This document shows, in pieces, positions 1-5,846 of a stretch of DNA of 7,222 nucleotides. A program made the position numbers and the translations under genes. How positions within the stretch are numbered: the stretch's first letter is position 1; each line of letters begins with the position of its first letter. The DNA is from a bacterium (GTDB lineage Bacteria; Fidelibacterota; Marinisomatia; Marinisomatales; Marinisomataceae): the NCBI GenBank assembly GCA_023255095.1, contig JALRJJ010000005.1, positions 1-7,222 of the forward strand, in the 5' to 3' direction. Under the pieces are notes generated by a model. It saw only the letters and a list, made by a program, of their open reading frames with translations. It ran no database searches and was not told the DNA's origin.

Positions 1-950
1 CCTGGTTTTCTTTTATCAAAGTATCTTGAATAATTTTCAATTCCAGAACAATATCCAATTTCTCTTATCATTTCAATGTCAAAATTTGTTCTCTGGTTTA
101 ATCTTTGTTCTTCTAAAAATTTTTTATTTTTATTAAAAAAAGCCAATTGACTTTTCAAATCCTTTTTGATTTCCTTAATTACAGAATCATTTTGATCTTT
201 ATCTGAAACAAAATGACGAGCAGGAAAAAGAGAACAGTTACTCAATTCTTCCATTTCTTCACCAGTTAGCGAATCAAATTTGACAATCGATTGAACTTTA
301 TCATCAAAAAGGTCTATTCTTATAGGATTTTCAGCATAGGCTGGAAAAATCTCAAATACATCACCCTTAATAGAAAAATTACATCGTTCTAGCACTTGAT
401 CATTTCGCTGATAATAAATGTCTACTAATGCAGCTGATAATTTTTGAAGTGAAACTTCTTCGTTAATCTTCAATTGGACTAATTGTTTTTTCCACTCTTC
501 AGGAGAACCTAAGCCATAAATACACGAAACAGAACTTACGACTATGACATCTTCTCTCTCAATCAATGAACTTGTGGTTTTAAGTCTTAAACGATCAATT
601 TCTTCATTCATCGAAAAATCTTTTTCAATAAACGTATCAGTCACTGGAAGATAAGACTCAGGTTGGTAATAATCATAATAGCTAATAAAGTATTCGACGG
701 CATTATTGGGAAATAAATTTTTAAGTTCAGAAAATAATTGAGCCGCTAAAGTTTTATTGTGACAAATAACCAAGGTTGGCTTTTGAACTTTCTCAATTAT
801 TTTAGCTACAGTAAACGTTTTTCCTGAGCCTGTAACTCCTAATAATGTTTGGTGCTTAACATTAGATTTAATCCCCGCAACAATCTGTTCAATTGCTTCT
901 GGCTGATCCCCTGAGGGTATATAATTTGTACTGACTTTAAAGTATGTCAT
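1..950 (-). CDS. uvrB: UvrABC excinuclease subunit B, N-terminal part (partial at left edge)
   Basis: UvrB is the DNA-damage verification helicase-like subunit of bacterial nucleotide excision repair. UvrA loads it and it recruits UvrC for incision. About 316 codons from the start are visible; the C-terminal half (helicase motifs IV-VI and the UvrC-binding domain) lies outside the window. Near the N-terminus is the family signature PSGDQPEAI (residues 12-20). It is followed by the Walker A motif GVTGSGKT (38-45), then CHNKTLAAQLFSELK (63-77). The beta-hairpin that clamps DNA follows, with YYDYYQPESYLP (91-102). VVSSVSCIYGLGSPEEW matches the conserved block after the hairpin. The ATG at 950-948 fits the usual UvrB N-terminus, preceded by a weak purine-rich AAAGAGA. 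The gene lies 61 bp downstream of the phosphatidyltransferase gene on the same strand, with no terminator between them, so read-through is likely. Identity is very secure; nothing in the visible part looks damaged. Confidence 0.97.
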   Translation of the reverse strand, partial: MTYFKVSTNYIPSGDQPEAIEQIVAGIKSNVKHQTLLGVTGSGKTFTVAKIIEKVQKPTLVICHNKTLAAQLFSELKNLFPNNAVEYFISYYDYYQPESYLPVTDTFIEKDFSMNEEIDRLRLKTTSSLIEREDVIVVSSVSCIYGLGSPEEWKKQLVQLKINEEVSLQKLSAALVDIYYQRNDQVLERCNFSIKGDVFEIFPAYAENPIRIDLFDDKVQSIVKFDSLTGEEMEELSNCSLFPARHFVSDKDQNDSVIKEIKKDLKSQLAFFNKNKKFLEEQRLNQRTNFDIEMIREIGYCSGIENYSRYFDKRKP

Positions 951-1009
951 TTTGTCTCTTTAATTTAACTTTATTGAAATAAGAAAACAATAATAAGTAT
1001 GACAAAATG
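948..1009 (-). repeat. Inverted repeat pairing the uvrB start codon with its upstream leader
   Basis: On the plus strand CATTTTGTC (948-956) is repeated inverted as GACAAAATG (1001-1009), a perfect 9-bp match with 44 bases between the arms. In a transcript towards uvrB the downstream arm contains the AUG itself. Folding would therefore sequester the start codon if transcription begins upstream of 1009. The loop is AT-rich with no obvious structure. The same gap holds TTGTCA (1005-1000, minus strand), which resembles a -35 box, but I see no convincing -10. There is no GC-rich hairpin with a T-tract, so no intrinsic terminator ends the upstream operon here. The repeat is plain in the sequence; any regulatory role is a guess. 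Confidence 0.4.
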
Positions 1010-1011
1010 TT

Positions 1012-1554
1012 TTATTTTTGAATCAAGAAAAATTTGATATAGTCACTCAAGCTTAAAGATAATAATACTGCGGCTATGATTAGTAAAGTATTTGTATAGG
1101 AATAAAATTGAGGTAATTCAATTGCATAAATGCAAAGAACGATAGCTAAAACACAAACTCCAGTTTTGCCCAGAAAATTTGAGCCAATTACGGTTTTTAA
1201 TTTTGGTACATACACTAAAGAAAAAATTAATAATACCAATTGTCTCAAAAAATAGAACCAACAAAACCACAAGCCAATCAATCCCTTTTTAGTCAAAAGA
1301 ATCGTAAAAGCAAAAAGTGTAATTCCATCTGCTATTGGATCTAAGGTTTTACCTAATTCAGATGTCTGATTTAATTTTCTAGCAATGATTCCATCAATAA
1401 AATCAGTGAACAAAGAAACAAAAAGGATTATGTAGAAATAATCTTTCATACCATTATTGAAAGTATAAATCATTGGAGCGATCAATATGAATCGGAGATA
1501 GGTTATCAAATTGGGAATAAGAAAAAAGTCTTTAGCTGGAAATAACTTACTCAT
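1012..1554 (-). CDS. pgsA: CDP-alcohol phosphatidyltransferase, probably phosphatidylglycerophosphate synthase
   Basis: This 180-residue integral membrane enzyme transfers a phosphatidyl group from CDP-diacylglycerol to an alcohol. In PgsA the alcohol is glycerol-3-phosphate, the first step to phosphatidylglycerol and cardiolipin. The full catalytic signature is present with exact spacing: D51-x2-D54-G55-x2-A58-R59-x8-G68-x3-D72-x3-D76. These aspartates bind the metal ions and the CDP moiety. The N-terminus (PNLITYLRFILIAP, 14-27) is typical of PgsA-like members, and about six hydrophobic segments fit the family fold. Length is normal. The lysine that usually follows the last aspartate (ADK) is glycine here (ADG), so the acceptor alcohol is not certain; phosphatidylserine synthase or another head-group enzyme remains possible. 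The start overlaps the end of waaA by 8 bp and has a good ribosome binding site inside waaA, so it is the next cistron of that operon. Confidence 0.85.
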   Translation of the reverse strand: MSKLFPAKDFFLIPNLITYLRFILIAPMIYTFNNGMKDYFYIILFVSLFTDFIDGIIARKLNQTSELGKTLDPIADGITLFAFTILLTKKGLIGLWFCWFYFLRQLVLLIFSLVYVPKLKTVIGSNFLGKTGVCVLAIVLCIYAIELPQFYSYTNTLLIIAAVLLSLSLSDYIKFFLIQK

Positions 1555-2806
1555 TGATTAACCTTTCTAATAGTTTTGAGACTGCACCACTATTTTCTTT
1601 AACAAAATTAGCTCCTTCATCAGCAGAACTCAAAAACTTTTCTTCATTGTGAAAAAATGCAGAAAGTTTTTTTAAAAAATCCTCCCCACTATCAATCTTA
1701 AATGCAGCATTTGTATTCATTAATCCTTCAGCATCAAATAAATTGTTATTTCGATAGTTTGGTCCAAAAAAAATGATATTAGAAGCGACTGCTGGTTCTA
1801 TTAGGTTATGCACTCCACCAGATGAGAATCCTCCGCCAACATAGCAGAAAAATGATTGCCAACAGAACTGATAGAGTAATCCAATTGAATCAACAAGAAT
1901 TATCTTTTCTTCAATGCCTTGAATATCAATAATGGAACTTATTCTACAATATGAATGTCCTCTTGACTTAATGATTTGTTCATAGCTTGTCACTGTATCT
2001 TCATCCACTTCATGTGGAATGATTATAATCTTTTCAAATAATTTTTCATCAAGCATTGAAAAAACTTTCGGGAATAAAGTTGCATTATCACTTCTTTTAA
2101 TACTTGCTAACAATAACGCTTTTCGATGATTTCTATCCTGGATAGATGATTGAAAATCAATAGAGCTAATTTTTGATAGAATTGAGTCATAGCGAGCATT
2201 ACCTAGCATTTCAATTTTTTTACCAGGAAGAAATTTTTCTAGCTCATTTTGATCTTTAGTAGTTGCAGCAAAAATATGAGATAAACCTTTATATACGTTT
2301 TTGTAGATATACCTTTTAAATAAAGAGGAAGATTGCAAATCAAGTTTTGCAGACACTAAAAAAGTGGGGATTGACATTTTGTTTGCGACAAAGATAAAAT
2401 TGGGCCAAACATCATACGTAGTGAAAATTAATTTTTTTGGAAGAACTGTCCTCAATGCCATAGAACCCATCCATAAAAAGTCAAAAGGTAGAAATATTTT
2501 ACAATCAATATTATTATTTTTGACATTTTCATATCCTGAAGGCGAGTAAAAAGACACTACAATTTTTGAACCACTTTTGCCAATCTGATTGATAACTGGC
2601 TCTATCTGAAGATATTCCCCTAATGAAGACGCATGAAACCATAAAATATCACTTTCTGGAAATTGAGCTCTGAGTGCTTTAAGTTTTTTGATAGAATGAA
2701 CTCTTCCTTTAATAGCTATTCTAAGCTTTTTACTTAATGGAGAAAGCAATAATGCTAATAAAACCACTACAAGGTTTATCACAGAATAAAAAATTCTAAA
2801 AATCAT
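1547..2806 (-). CDS. waaA: 3-deoxy-D-manno-octulosonic acid (Kdo) transferase
   Basis: WaaA (KdtA) transfers Kdo from CMP-Kdo to lipid A precursor, starting the inner core of lipopolysaccharide at the cytoplasmic face of the inner membrane. The 419-residue length is normal. A membrane anchor lies at residues 4-24. The acceptor-binding motif WFHASSLGE (56-64) follows; E64 corresponds to the catalytic glutamate described for the family. The C-terminal GT-B domain carries PHE (264-266), YVGGGFSSGGVHNLIEPA (322-339) and FGPNYRNNNL (347-356), which form the CMP-Kdo site. The PHE and YVGGGF versions resemble Bacteroidetes-type WaaA rather than the proteobacterial form. The usual ETELWPN motif reads TTYDVWPN (129-136), so only one acidic residue remains. 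The gene starts in a 4-bp ATGA overlap with the heptosyltransferase stop. It lacks a clear ribosome binding site, which suggests coupled translation. Whether it adds one or two Kdo residues cannot be read from sequence. Confidence 0.95.
   Translation of the reverse strand: MIFRIFYSVINLVVVLLALLLSPLSKKLRIAIKGRVHSIKKLKALRAQFPESDILWFHASSLGEYLQIEPVINQIGKSGSKIVVSFYSPSGYENVKNNNIDCKIFLPFDFLWMGSMALRTVLPKKLIFTTYDVWPNFIFVANKMSIPTFLVSAKLDLQSSSLFKRYIYKNVYKGLSHIFAATTKDQNELEKFLPGKKIEMLGNARYDSILSKISSIDFQSSIQDRNHRKALLLASIKRSDNATLFPKVFSMLDEKLFEKIIIIPHEVDEDTVTSYEQIIKSRGHSYCRISSIIDIQGIEEKIILVDSIGLLYQFCWQSFFCYVGGGFSSGGVHNLIEPAVASNIIFFGPNYRNNNLFDAEGLMNTNAAFKIDSGEDFLKKLSAFFHNEEKFLSSADEGANFVKENSGAVSKLLERLINE
1562..1568 (-). 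promoter_or_regulatory. Ribosome binding site of the phosphatidyltransferase gene
   Basis: On the minus strand AGAAAGG lies 7 bases before the ATG at 1554-1552, within the last codons of waaA. It supports this start codon and shows that the organism uses Shine-Dalgarno pairing for at least some internal operon genes. Confidence 0.6.
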
Positions 2807-3792
2807 AACTGGCTCAATACTGTTTTTGCGATTAGTTGGGGTTCAAGATTTTCCATACAAAATTGCTTTGATTGATAACATTTCCTCTTTCCATTTTGAG
2901 AGCATGGACGACATGATAAATTATCCACCTGAAAATTAAATGAATTCGCATGATTTACTCCTGCACCAGTTTCTCTAGAAGTTGGACCTAAAATCATCCC
3001 AACCGGCGTTCCAAGCGCCTCTGAAATGTGAACTAAACCAGTATCACTTCCAATCGTAAATTGTGCAAGTTTTAACAAAGACATTGCTTCCAAAAGCGAT
3101 GTTTTTCCTTTCAGATTTATTAAACTTTTTTTGGATTCAATTTCATCGCAAATCGTATCATTAGGTCCTCCCAAGAGAACAAAATTGAATGATTTATTTT
3201 TATTTAGATTATCTATTAAGGTATTATATTTTTCTTTCGGCCACTGCTTTTGTTCCCAAGCAGCTCCAGGCACAAGAGCAATAAAAGGCTTATGAATATT
3301 ATATTGATCTAAAATACTTTTAGCAGCATCTAGATCACTCTGCTCAAGATGCAAATTAGTCAGTGGAAATTCCATAATATCAGGCAACAAAGTGTGGTAC
3401 ATCTTAATATGGGAAAAACTGCTGGAAAAAAGGTTTTTCTTGAAATAAAAAAGAAGAAGTCGCTTCCATCTAGGTTTTTGAATTCTTTTAACATTCCTTA
3501 AAAATAACCCTATCAATCTTGATCGAAACACATTATGGATGTCAAAAACAGAATCATATTTTTTTGAACGAAGTTCTATAATCAAATTAATCAAACCTTT
3601 AAAACCTTTAGCTTTTTCATAACAAATCAATCGATTGATTTGTGGGTGCTTTGAAAGAATGGGAGCAAATTCTTTCTTAATCAGAAAATCAATTTTAGCA
3701 TCTGGAAATTGGTTTTTAACGGAAGAAAGAAATGAAGTGCCTAAAACAATATCTCCAATTGAACTCATCCGTATAACCAGAATTCTTTTCAT
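2803..3792 (-). CDS. waaF: ADP-heptose:LPS heptosyltransferase family glycosyltransferase (GT9)
   Basis: This 329-residue GT-B enzyme of family GT9 most resembles heptosyltransferase II. That enzyme adds heptose from ADP-L-glycero-D-manno-heptose to the growing lipopolysaccharide core in the cytoplasm. The N-terminus MKRILVIRMSSIGDIVLGTS (1-20) is the typical glycine-aspartate loop. The second domain has LVPGAAW (173-179), KQWPKEKY (182-189), LLGGPND (206-212) and the nucleotide-sugar motif GSDTGLVHISEALGTP (248-263), then GPTSRETGAG (269-278). Near the C-terminus four cysteines (294, 297, 305, 312) follow the C-x2-C-x7-C-x6-C pattern common in this family. It sits 2 bp after tatC and overlaps waaA by 4 bp, so a role in the same lipopolysaccharide pathway is well supported. 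Assignment to WaaF rather than WaaC or another GT9 member is from motifs only, so the symbol is tentative. No clear ribosome binding site precedes the ATG. A 22-bp palindrome lies across codons 50-57. Confidence 0.88.
   Translation of the reverse strand: MKRILVIRMSSIGDIVLGTSFLSSVKNQFPDAKIDFLIKKEFAPILSKHPQINRLICYEKAKGFKGLINLIIELRSKKYDSVFDIHNVFRSRLIGLFLRNVKRIQKPRWKRLLLFYFKKNLFSSSFSHIKMYHTLLPDIMEFPLTNLHLEQSDLDAAKSILDQYNIHKPFIALVPGAAWEQKQWPKEKYNTLIDNLNKNKSFNFVLLGGPNDTICDEIESKKSLINLKGKTSLLEAMSLLKLAQFTIGSDTGLVHISEALGTPVGMILGPTSRETGAGVNHANSFNFQVDNLSCRPCSQNGKRKCYQSKQFCMENLEPQLIAKTVLSQL
3622..3643. repeat. 22-bp perfect palindrome inside the heptosyltransferase gene
   Basis: Bases 3622-3643 read the same on both strands, with no spacer, centred between 3632 and 3633; the inner core is ATCAATCGATTGAT. 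It covers codons 50-57 (P-Q-I-N-R-L-I-C). No T-tract follows on either strand, so it is not an intrinsic terminator. It could be a binding site for a dimeric protein, could fold in RNA as a 9-bp stem with a 4-base loop, or could be coincidence under coding constraint. Confidence 0.9.
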
Positions 3793-3794
3793 AA

Positions 3795-4517
3795 TTAGTT
3801 CTTGAAAATTTTATTAGCAAGCATTGAAATAAAAATACTGATTTCATATAGCAAGCAAATTGGAATGGCAAGAATAAATAAACTGATTGGATCAGGTGGA
3901 GTAATAATTGCTGAGAGAATTACTGCAATCATAATGGCTTCTCTACGATATTTTCGAAGAAAATCAGGAGTCAAAAGACCAATAGATGAAAATAAAAAAG
4001 AGATAACAGGTAATTCAAAAACTAAACCAGAACCTAGGATCAATGCCAGTACAAAACTAAAATAATAATTAATTGAAAAGTTATTTTGAATGTTGGCCGT
4101 AATCATCGATGAAAAAAAATCCAGCGAGAATGGTAAAATAATTTTATAGGCAAACACACCTCCAATGATAAAGCAGGCAAAAGCCGATAAAATAATGGGT
4201 AGAAGAATCTTTTGCTCTTTCTGGTATAATCCTGGAGAAATAAATTTCCACAATTGAATTGTAATGATGGGAATTGAAAAAATGATTCCACCAATAAAAG
4301 CTAAATTCCATTTTAAGACAAACATCCCTTGAATCGTTAAGACTTGCAAGGCGAGTTGTTGAGAAATATTTTTAGTAGGCGCTATTAATAACTCAACAAG
4401 GGTATCTGCAAAGTTGAAAGTTAAGATTGCAAATAAGAAAATTGAACCTAAGGATTTAAATATTCTCCATCTCAATTCTTCTAAATGATCAAAGATTGAC
4501 ATTTCTCCAGTCTTCAT
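3795..4517 (-). CDS. tatC: Sec-independent (Tat) protein translocase subunit TatC
   Basis: TatC is the six-helix inner-membrane receptor that recognises twin-arginine signal peptides and, with TatA/TatB, exports folded proteins. The 240-residue length is normal. The cytoplasmic N-terminus has HLEELRWRI (11-19), where E14 and R16 match E. coli E15 and R17 in the signal-peptide site. FISPGLYQKE (92-101) follows TM2, with E101 matching E. coli E103. FELP (167-170) has E168 matching E170, and ITPPDPIS (205-212) has D209 matching D211. All the key polar residues are therefore kept. The ATG at 4517 was preferred to M6 because AAGGA lies six bases upstream and because it forms an ATGA overlap with the meaB stop. 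No tatA or tatB lies in the window, so the pore subunit must be encoded elsewhere. The nearest downstream gene, 2 bp away, is the heptosyltransferase. Confidence 0.96.
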   Translation of the reverse strand: MKTGEMSIFDHLEELRWRIFKSLGSIFLFAILTFNFADTLVELLIAPTKNISQQLALQVLTIQGMFVLKWNLAFIGGIIFSIPIITIQLWKFISPGLYQKEQKILLPIILSAFACFIIGGVFAYKIILPFSLDFFSSMITANIQNNFSINYYFSFVLALILGSGLVFELPVISFLFSSIGLLTPDFLRKYRREAIMIAVILSAIITPPDPISLFILAIPICLLYEISIFISMLANKIFKN

Positions 4518-5467
4518 TTGACATCCTTAATTTTTTTAATCAAATCATATGGAGAGATGGTCTTATTATCTTTTGAGATTATTTCTTCAAATTTTTTGAG
4601 ACGAGTATCAGTCCAAAATTCTTTCAATATCTCTTTTTCTACTAAACTTTTAATTCTACGTTCAAATCTTACCTTTTTTCTTGCGACTATGTTAGCATTA
4701 TCAAATCGTGATTTGAAACTGGAAGCAATAACATTTGACAATTCATCGATTCCTTCTTCTTGTTTACAGCTTGTTTTAATAATTGGTATATCGGAAAAAT
4801 TTGATTTGGTAGACGACATAATATTCGTAATGGATTTGACTAAAAGGTTTGCATCTTTTCGATCGGATTTATTCACCACAAATACATCAGCTAACTCTAG
4901 AATTCCAGCTTTTAGCAACTGAATTTCGTCCCCAGATTCAGGGACAAAAACAAATAAAGTCAAATCGGCAATTTCATAAACTCCGTATTCGGATTGACCT
5001 ACTCCAACCGTTTCGATGAAAATAATATCTTTTCCACTAAAAGCTAAAATGTCACTAAAATCCTCAGCAAGCTCAGTCACTCCTCCTAACTCAGCTCTGG
5101 AACCCATGCTTCGAATGAAAACTTGATTATCTTGCAAAGAATTAGTGATGCGTACTCTATCCCCTAAAAATGATCCTCCTGAAACCGGGCTAGATGGATC
5201 AACAGCTATTACTCCAATTGAGAGACCTTGGTTTCTCAAGAGAGGAATTAATTTATTCATCAAAGAACTTTTTCCTGCTCCTGGAGGACCCGTAATTCCA
5301 ATTTTTAAAGCAGATTGAGAATTAGAAAAAATTGCTTTTGATACTTCTTGACGAGAAAATTGATTTTTCTCAACGGCATTCATCAAATCTGAAATGGCTA
5401 AGAAATCATTTTTCTGAATTGCTTCAAGTAATCCGGTAAGCTGTTTACGTTTCATTTCACTACACAT
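4514..5467 (-). CDS. meaB: MeaB/ArgK-family GTPase, methylmalonyl-CoA mutase chaperone
   Basis: MeaB is a G3E-type P-loop GTPase that gates adenosylcobalamin loading and protects methylmalonyl-CoA mutase from inactivation. It acts in the cytoplasm in propionate/succinate interconversion. The 317-residue length is normal. Walker A GPPGAGKS is at 60-67. The family block VDPSSPVSGGSFLGDRVR is at 89-106, followed by FIRSMGSRAELGGV (117-130). The switch region ETVGVGQSE is at 152-160, ESGDEIQLLKAGILELAD at 177-194 and the guanine-specificity motif NKSD at 199-202. The C-terminal charged helical part (about 260-317) fits the dimerisation arm. Two starts are possible: the ATG at 5467, and M5 at 5455. 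Neither has a clear ribosome binding site, and the longer form is given. It is the first gene of the minus-strand operon and ends in a 4-bp overlap with tatC. No mutase gene is in the window. A G3E relative serving another B12 enzyme is possible but less likely. Confidence 0.94.
   Translation of the reverse strand: MCSEMKRKQLTGLLEAIQKNDFLAISDLMNAVEKNQFSRQEVSKAIFSNSQSALKIGITGPPGAGKSSLMNKLIPLLRNQGLSIGVIAVDPSSPVSGGSFLGDRVRITNSLQDNQVFIRSMGSRAELGGVTELAEDFSDILAFSGKDIIFIETVGVGQSEYGVYEIADLTLFVFVPESGDEIQLLKAGILELADVFVVNKSDRKDANLLVKSITNIMSSTKSNFSDIPIIKTSCKQEEGIDELSNVIASSFKSRFDNANIVARKKVRFERRIKSLVEKEILKEFWTDTRLKKFEEIISKDNKTISPYDLIKKIKDVK
4524..4528 (-). promoter_or_regulatory. Ribosome binding site of tatC
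   Basis: AAGGA on the minus strand lies 6 bases before the tatC ATG, within the last codons of meaB. It decides the tatC start at 4517 over the internal methionine 15 bases further on. Confidence 0.6.
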
Positions 5468-5490
5468 TATTGATTGAATGGGTTAAAATA

Positions 5491-5517
5491 ATCATAATAG
5501 AAATATATTGACATCAA
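5491..5517 (-). promoter_or_regulatory. Putative promoter of the meaB-tatC-waaF-waaA-pgsA operon
   Basis: On the minus strand TTGATG (5517-5512) and TATGAT (5496-5491) resemble -35 and -10 boxes, 15 bases apart, slightly shorter than the usual 17. Transcription would start near 5484, about 17 bases before the meaB ATG. The region is very AT-rich, so chance matches are easy. The location between divergent genes is the better argument. Confidence 0.35.
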
Positions 5518-5534
5518 TTTCTAACTAAGATAAT
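5508..5534 (+). promoter_or_regulatory. Putative promoter of rpsT
   Basis: TTGACA (5508-5513), a perfect -35 consensus, is followed after 15 bases by GATAAT (5529-5534), five of six matches to the -10 consensus. Transcription would begin near 5541 and leave a leader of only about ten bases, GTAGCATTTTTT, before the ATG. This -35 overlaps the -35 of the divergent meaB promoter within the imperfect palindrome TTGACATCAA (5508-5517). Confidence 0.45.
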
Positions 5535-5550
5535 TTGCGTAGCATTTTTT

Positions 5551-5844
5551 ATGGATAGACACAAACAACAAATTAAACGCGATAGACAAGATTTAAAACG
5601 TCGAGCTGTCAATGCTCAAAATAAATCTAAAATGCGTACTCTTATCAAGAAAGTTATGAAAGACTCTGATTCTACATCTGTTCAGGAAACTTATACTGAT
5701 GCAATCTCTTTTATTGATAAAATGGCGAGTAAAAATTTGATTCATAAAAATAATGCTGCTAGAAAAAAATCTAAATTAACAATTCATGTTAATTCACTTT
5801 CTTCAAATAAGGCTCCTAAAAAAGCTGTTAAAGAAGAAGAATAA
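5551..5844 (+). CDS. rpsT: 30S ribosomal protein S20
   Basis: S20 binds 16S rRNA early in assembly of the 30S subunit. The 97-residue protein is short, highly basic and helical, and ends in an acidic EEE tail. Its best match is the C-terminal signature IHKNNAARKKSKL (64-76), nearly the family consensus. KMRTLIKKV (27-35) matches the middle helix, and KRRAVNAQNKS (16-26) fits the first rRNA-binding segment. The N-terminus MDRHKQQIKRDRQDLK departs from the common MANxKSAxKR form. No Shine-Dalgarno sequence precedes the ATG, only a T-run, so initiation probably relies on an unstructured AT-rich leader. It is the only plus-strand gene in the window, transcribed divergently from meaB. It ends 2 bp from the stop of the convergent membrane-protein gene, so no terminator can lie between the two genes and I see none nearby. 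Confidence 0.95.
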   Translation: MDRHKQQIKRDRQDLKRRAVNAQNKSKMRTLIKKVMKDSDSTSVQETYTDAISFIDKMASKNLIHKNNAARKKSKLTIHVNSLSSNKAPKKAVKEEE

Positions 5845-5846
5845 TT

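Noticed and set aside
1365..1376. Inverted repeat TCAGA-TG-TCTGA within the phosphatidyltransferase gene
   Set aside because: A 5-bp arm is expected by chance in a window of this size and lies in conserved coding sequence.
2004..2026. Hairpin-like stretch with CCAC and GTGG arms in waaA
   Set aside because: The stem is short with a bulge and falls on the codons of the conserved PHE motif, so coding constraint explains it.
2364..2549. Plus-strand open frame of 61 codons opposite waaA
   Set aside because: It is short, antisense to conserved WaaA sequence and lacks a ribosome binding site or motif.
3802..4065. Plus-strand open frame of 87 codons opposite tatC
   Set aside because: It is antisense to conserved TatC codons and shows no family features.
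4103..4294. Minus-strand open frame of 63 codons within tatC in another frame
   Set aside because: It lies inside tatC on the same strand in another frame; the TatC frame carries all the conserved residues.
4518..4922. Plus-strand open frame of 134 codons opposite meaB
   Set aside because: It lies wholly antisense to a well-conserved GTPase, has no recognisable domain and is explained by the composition of the opposite strand.
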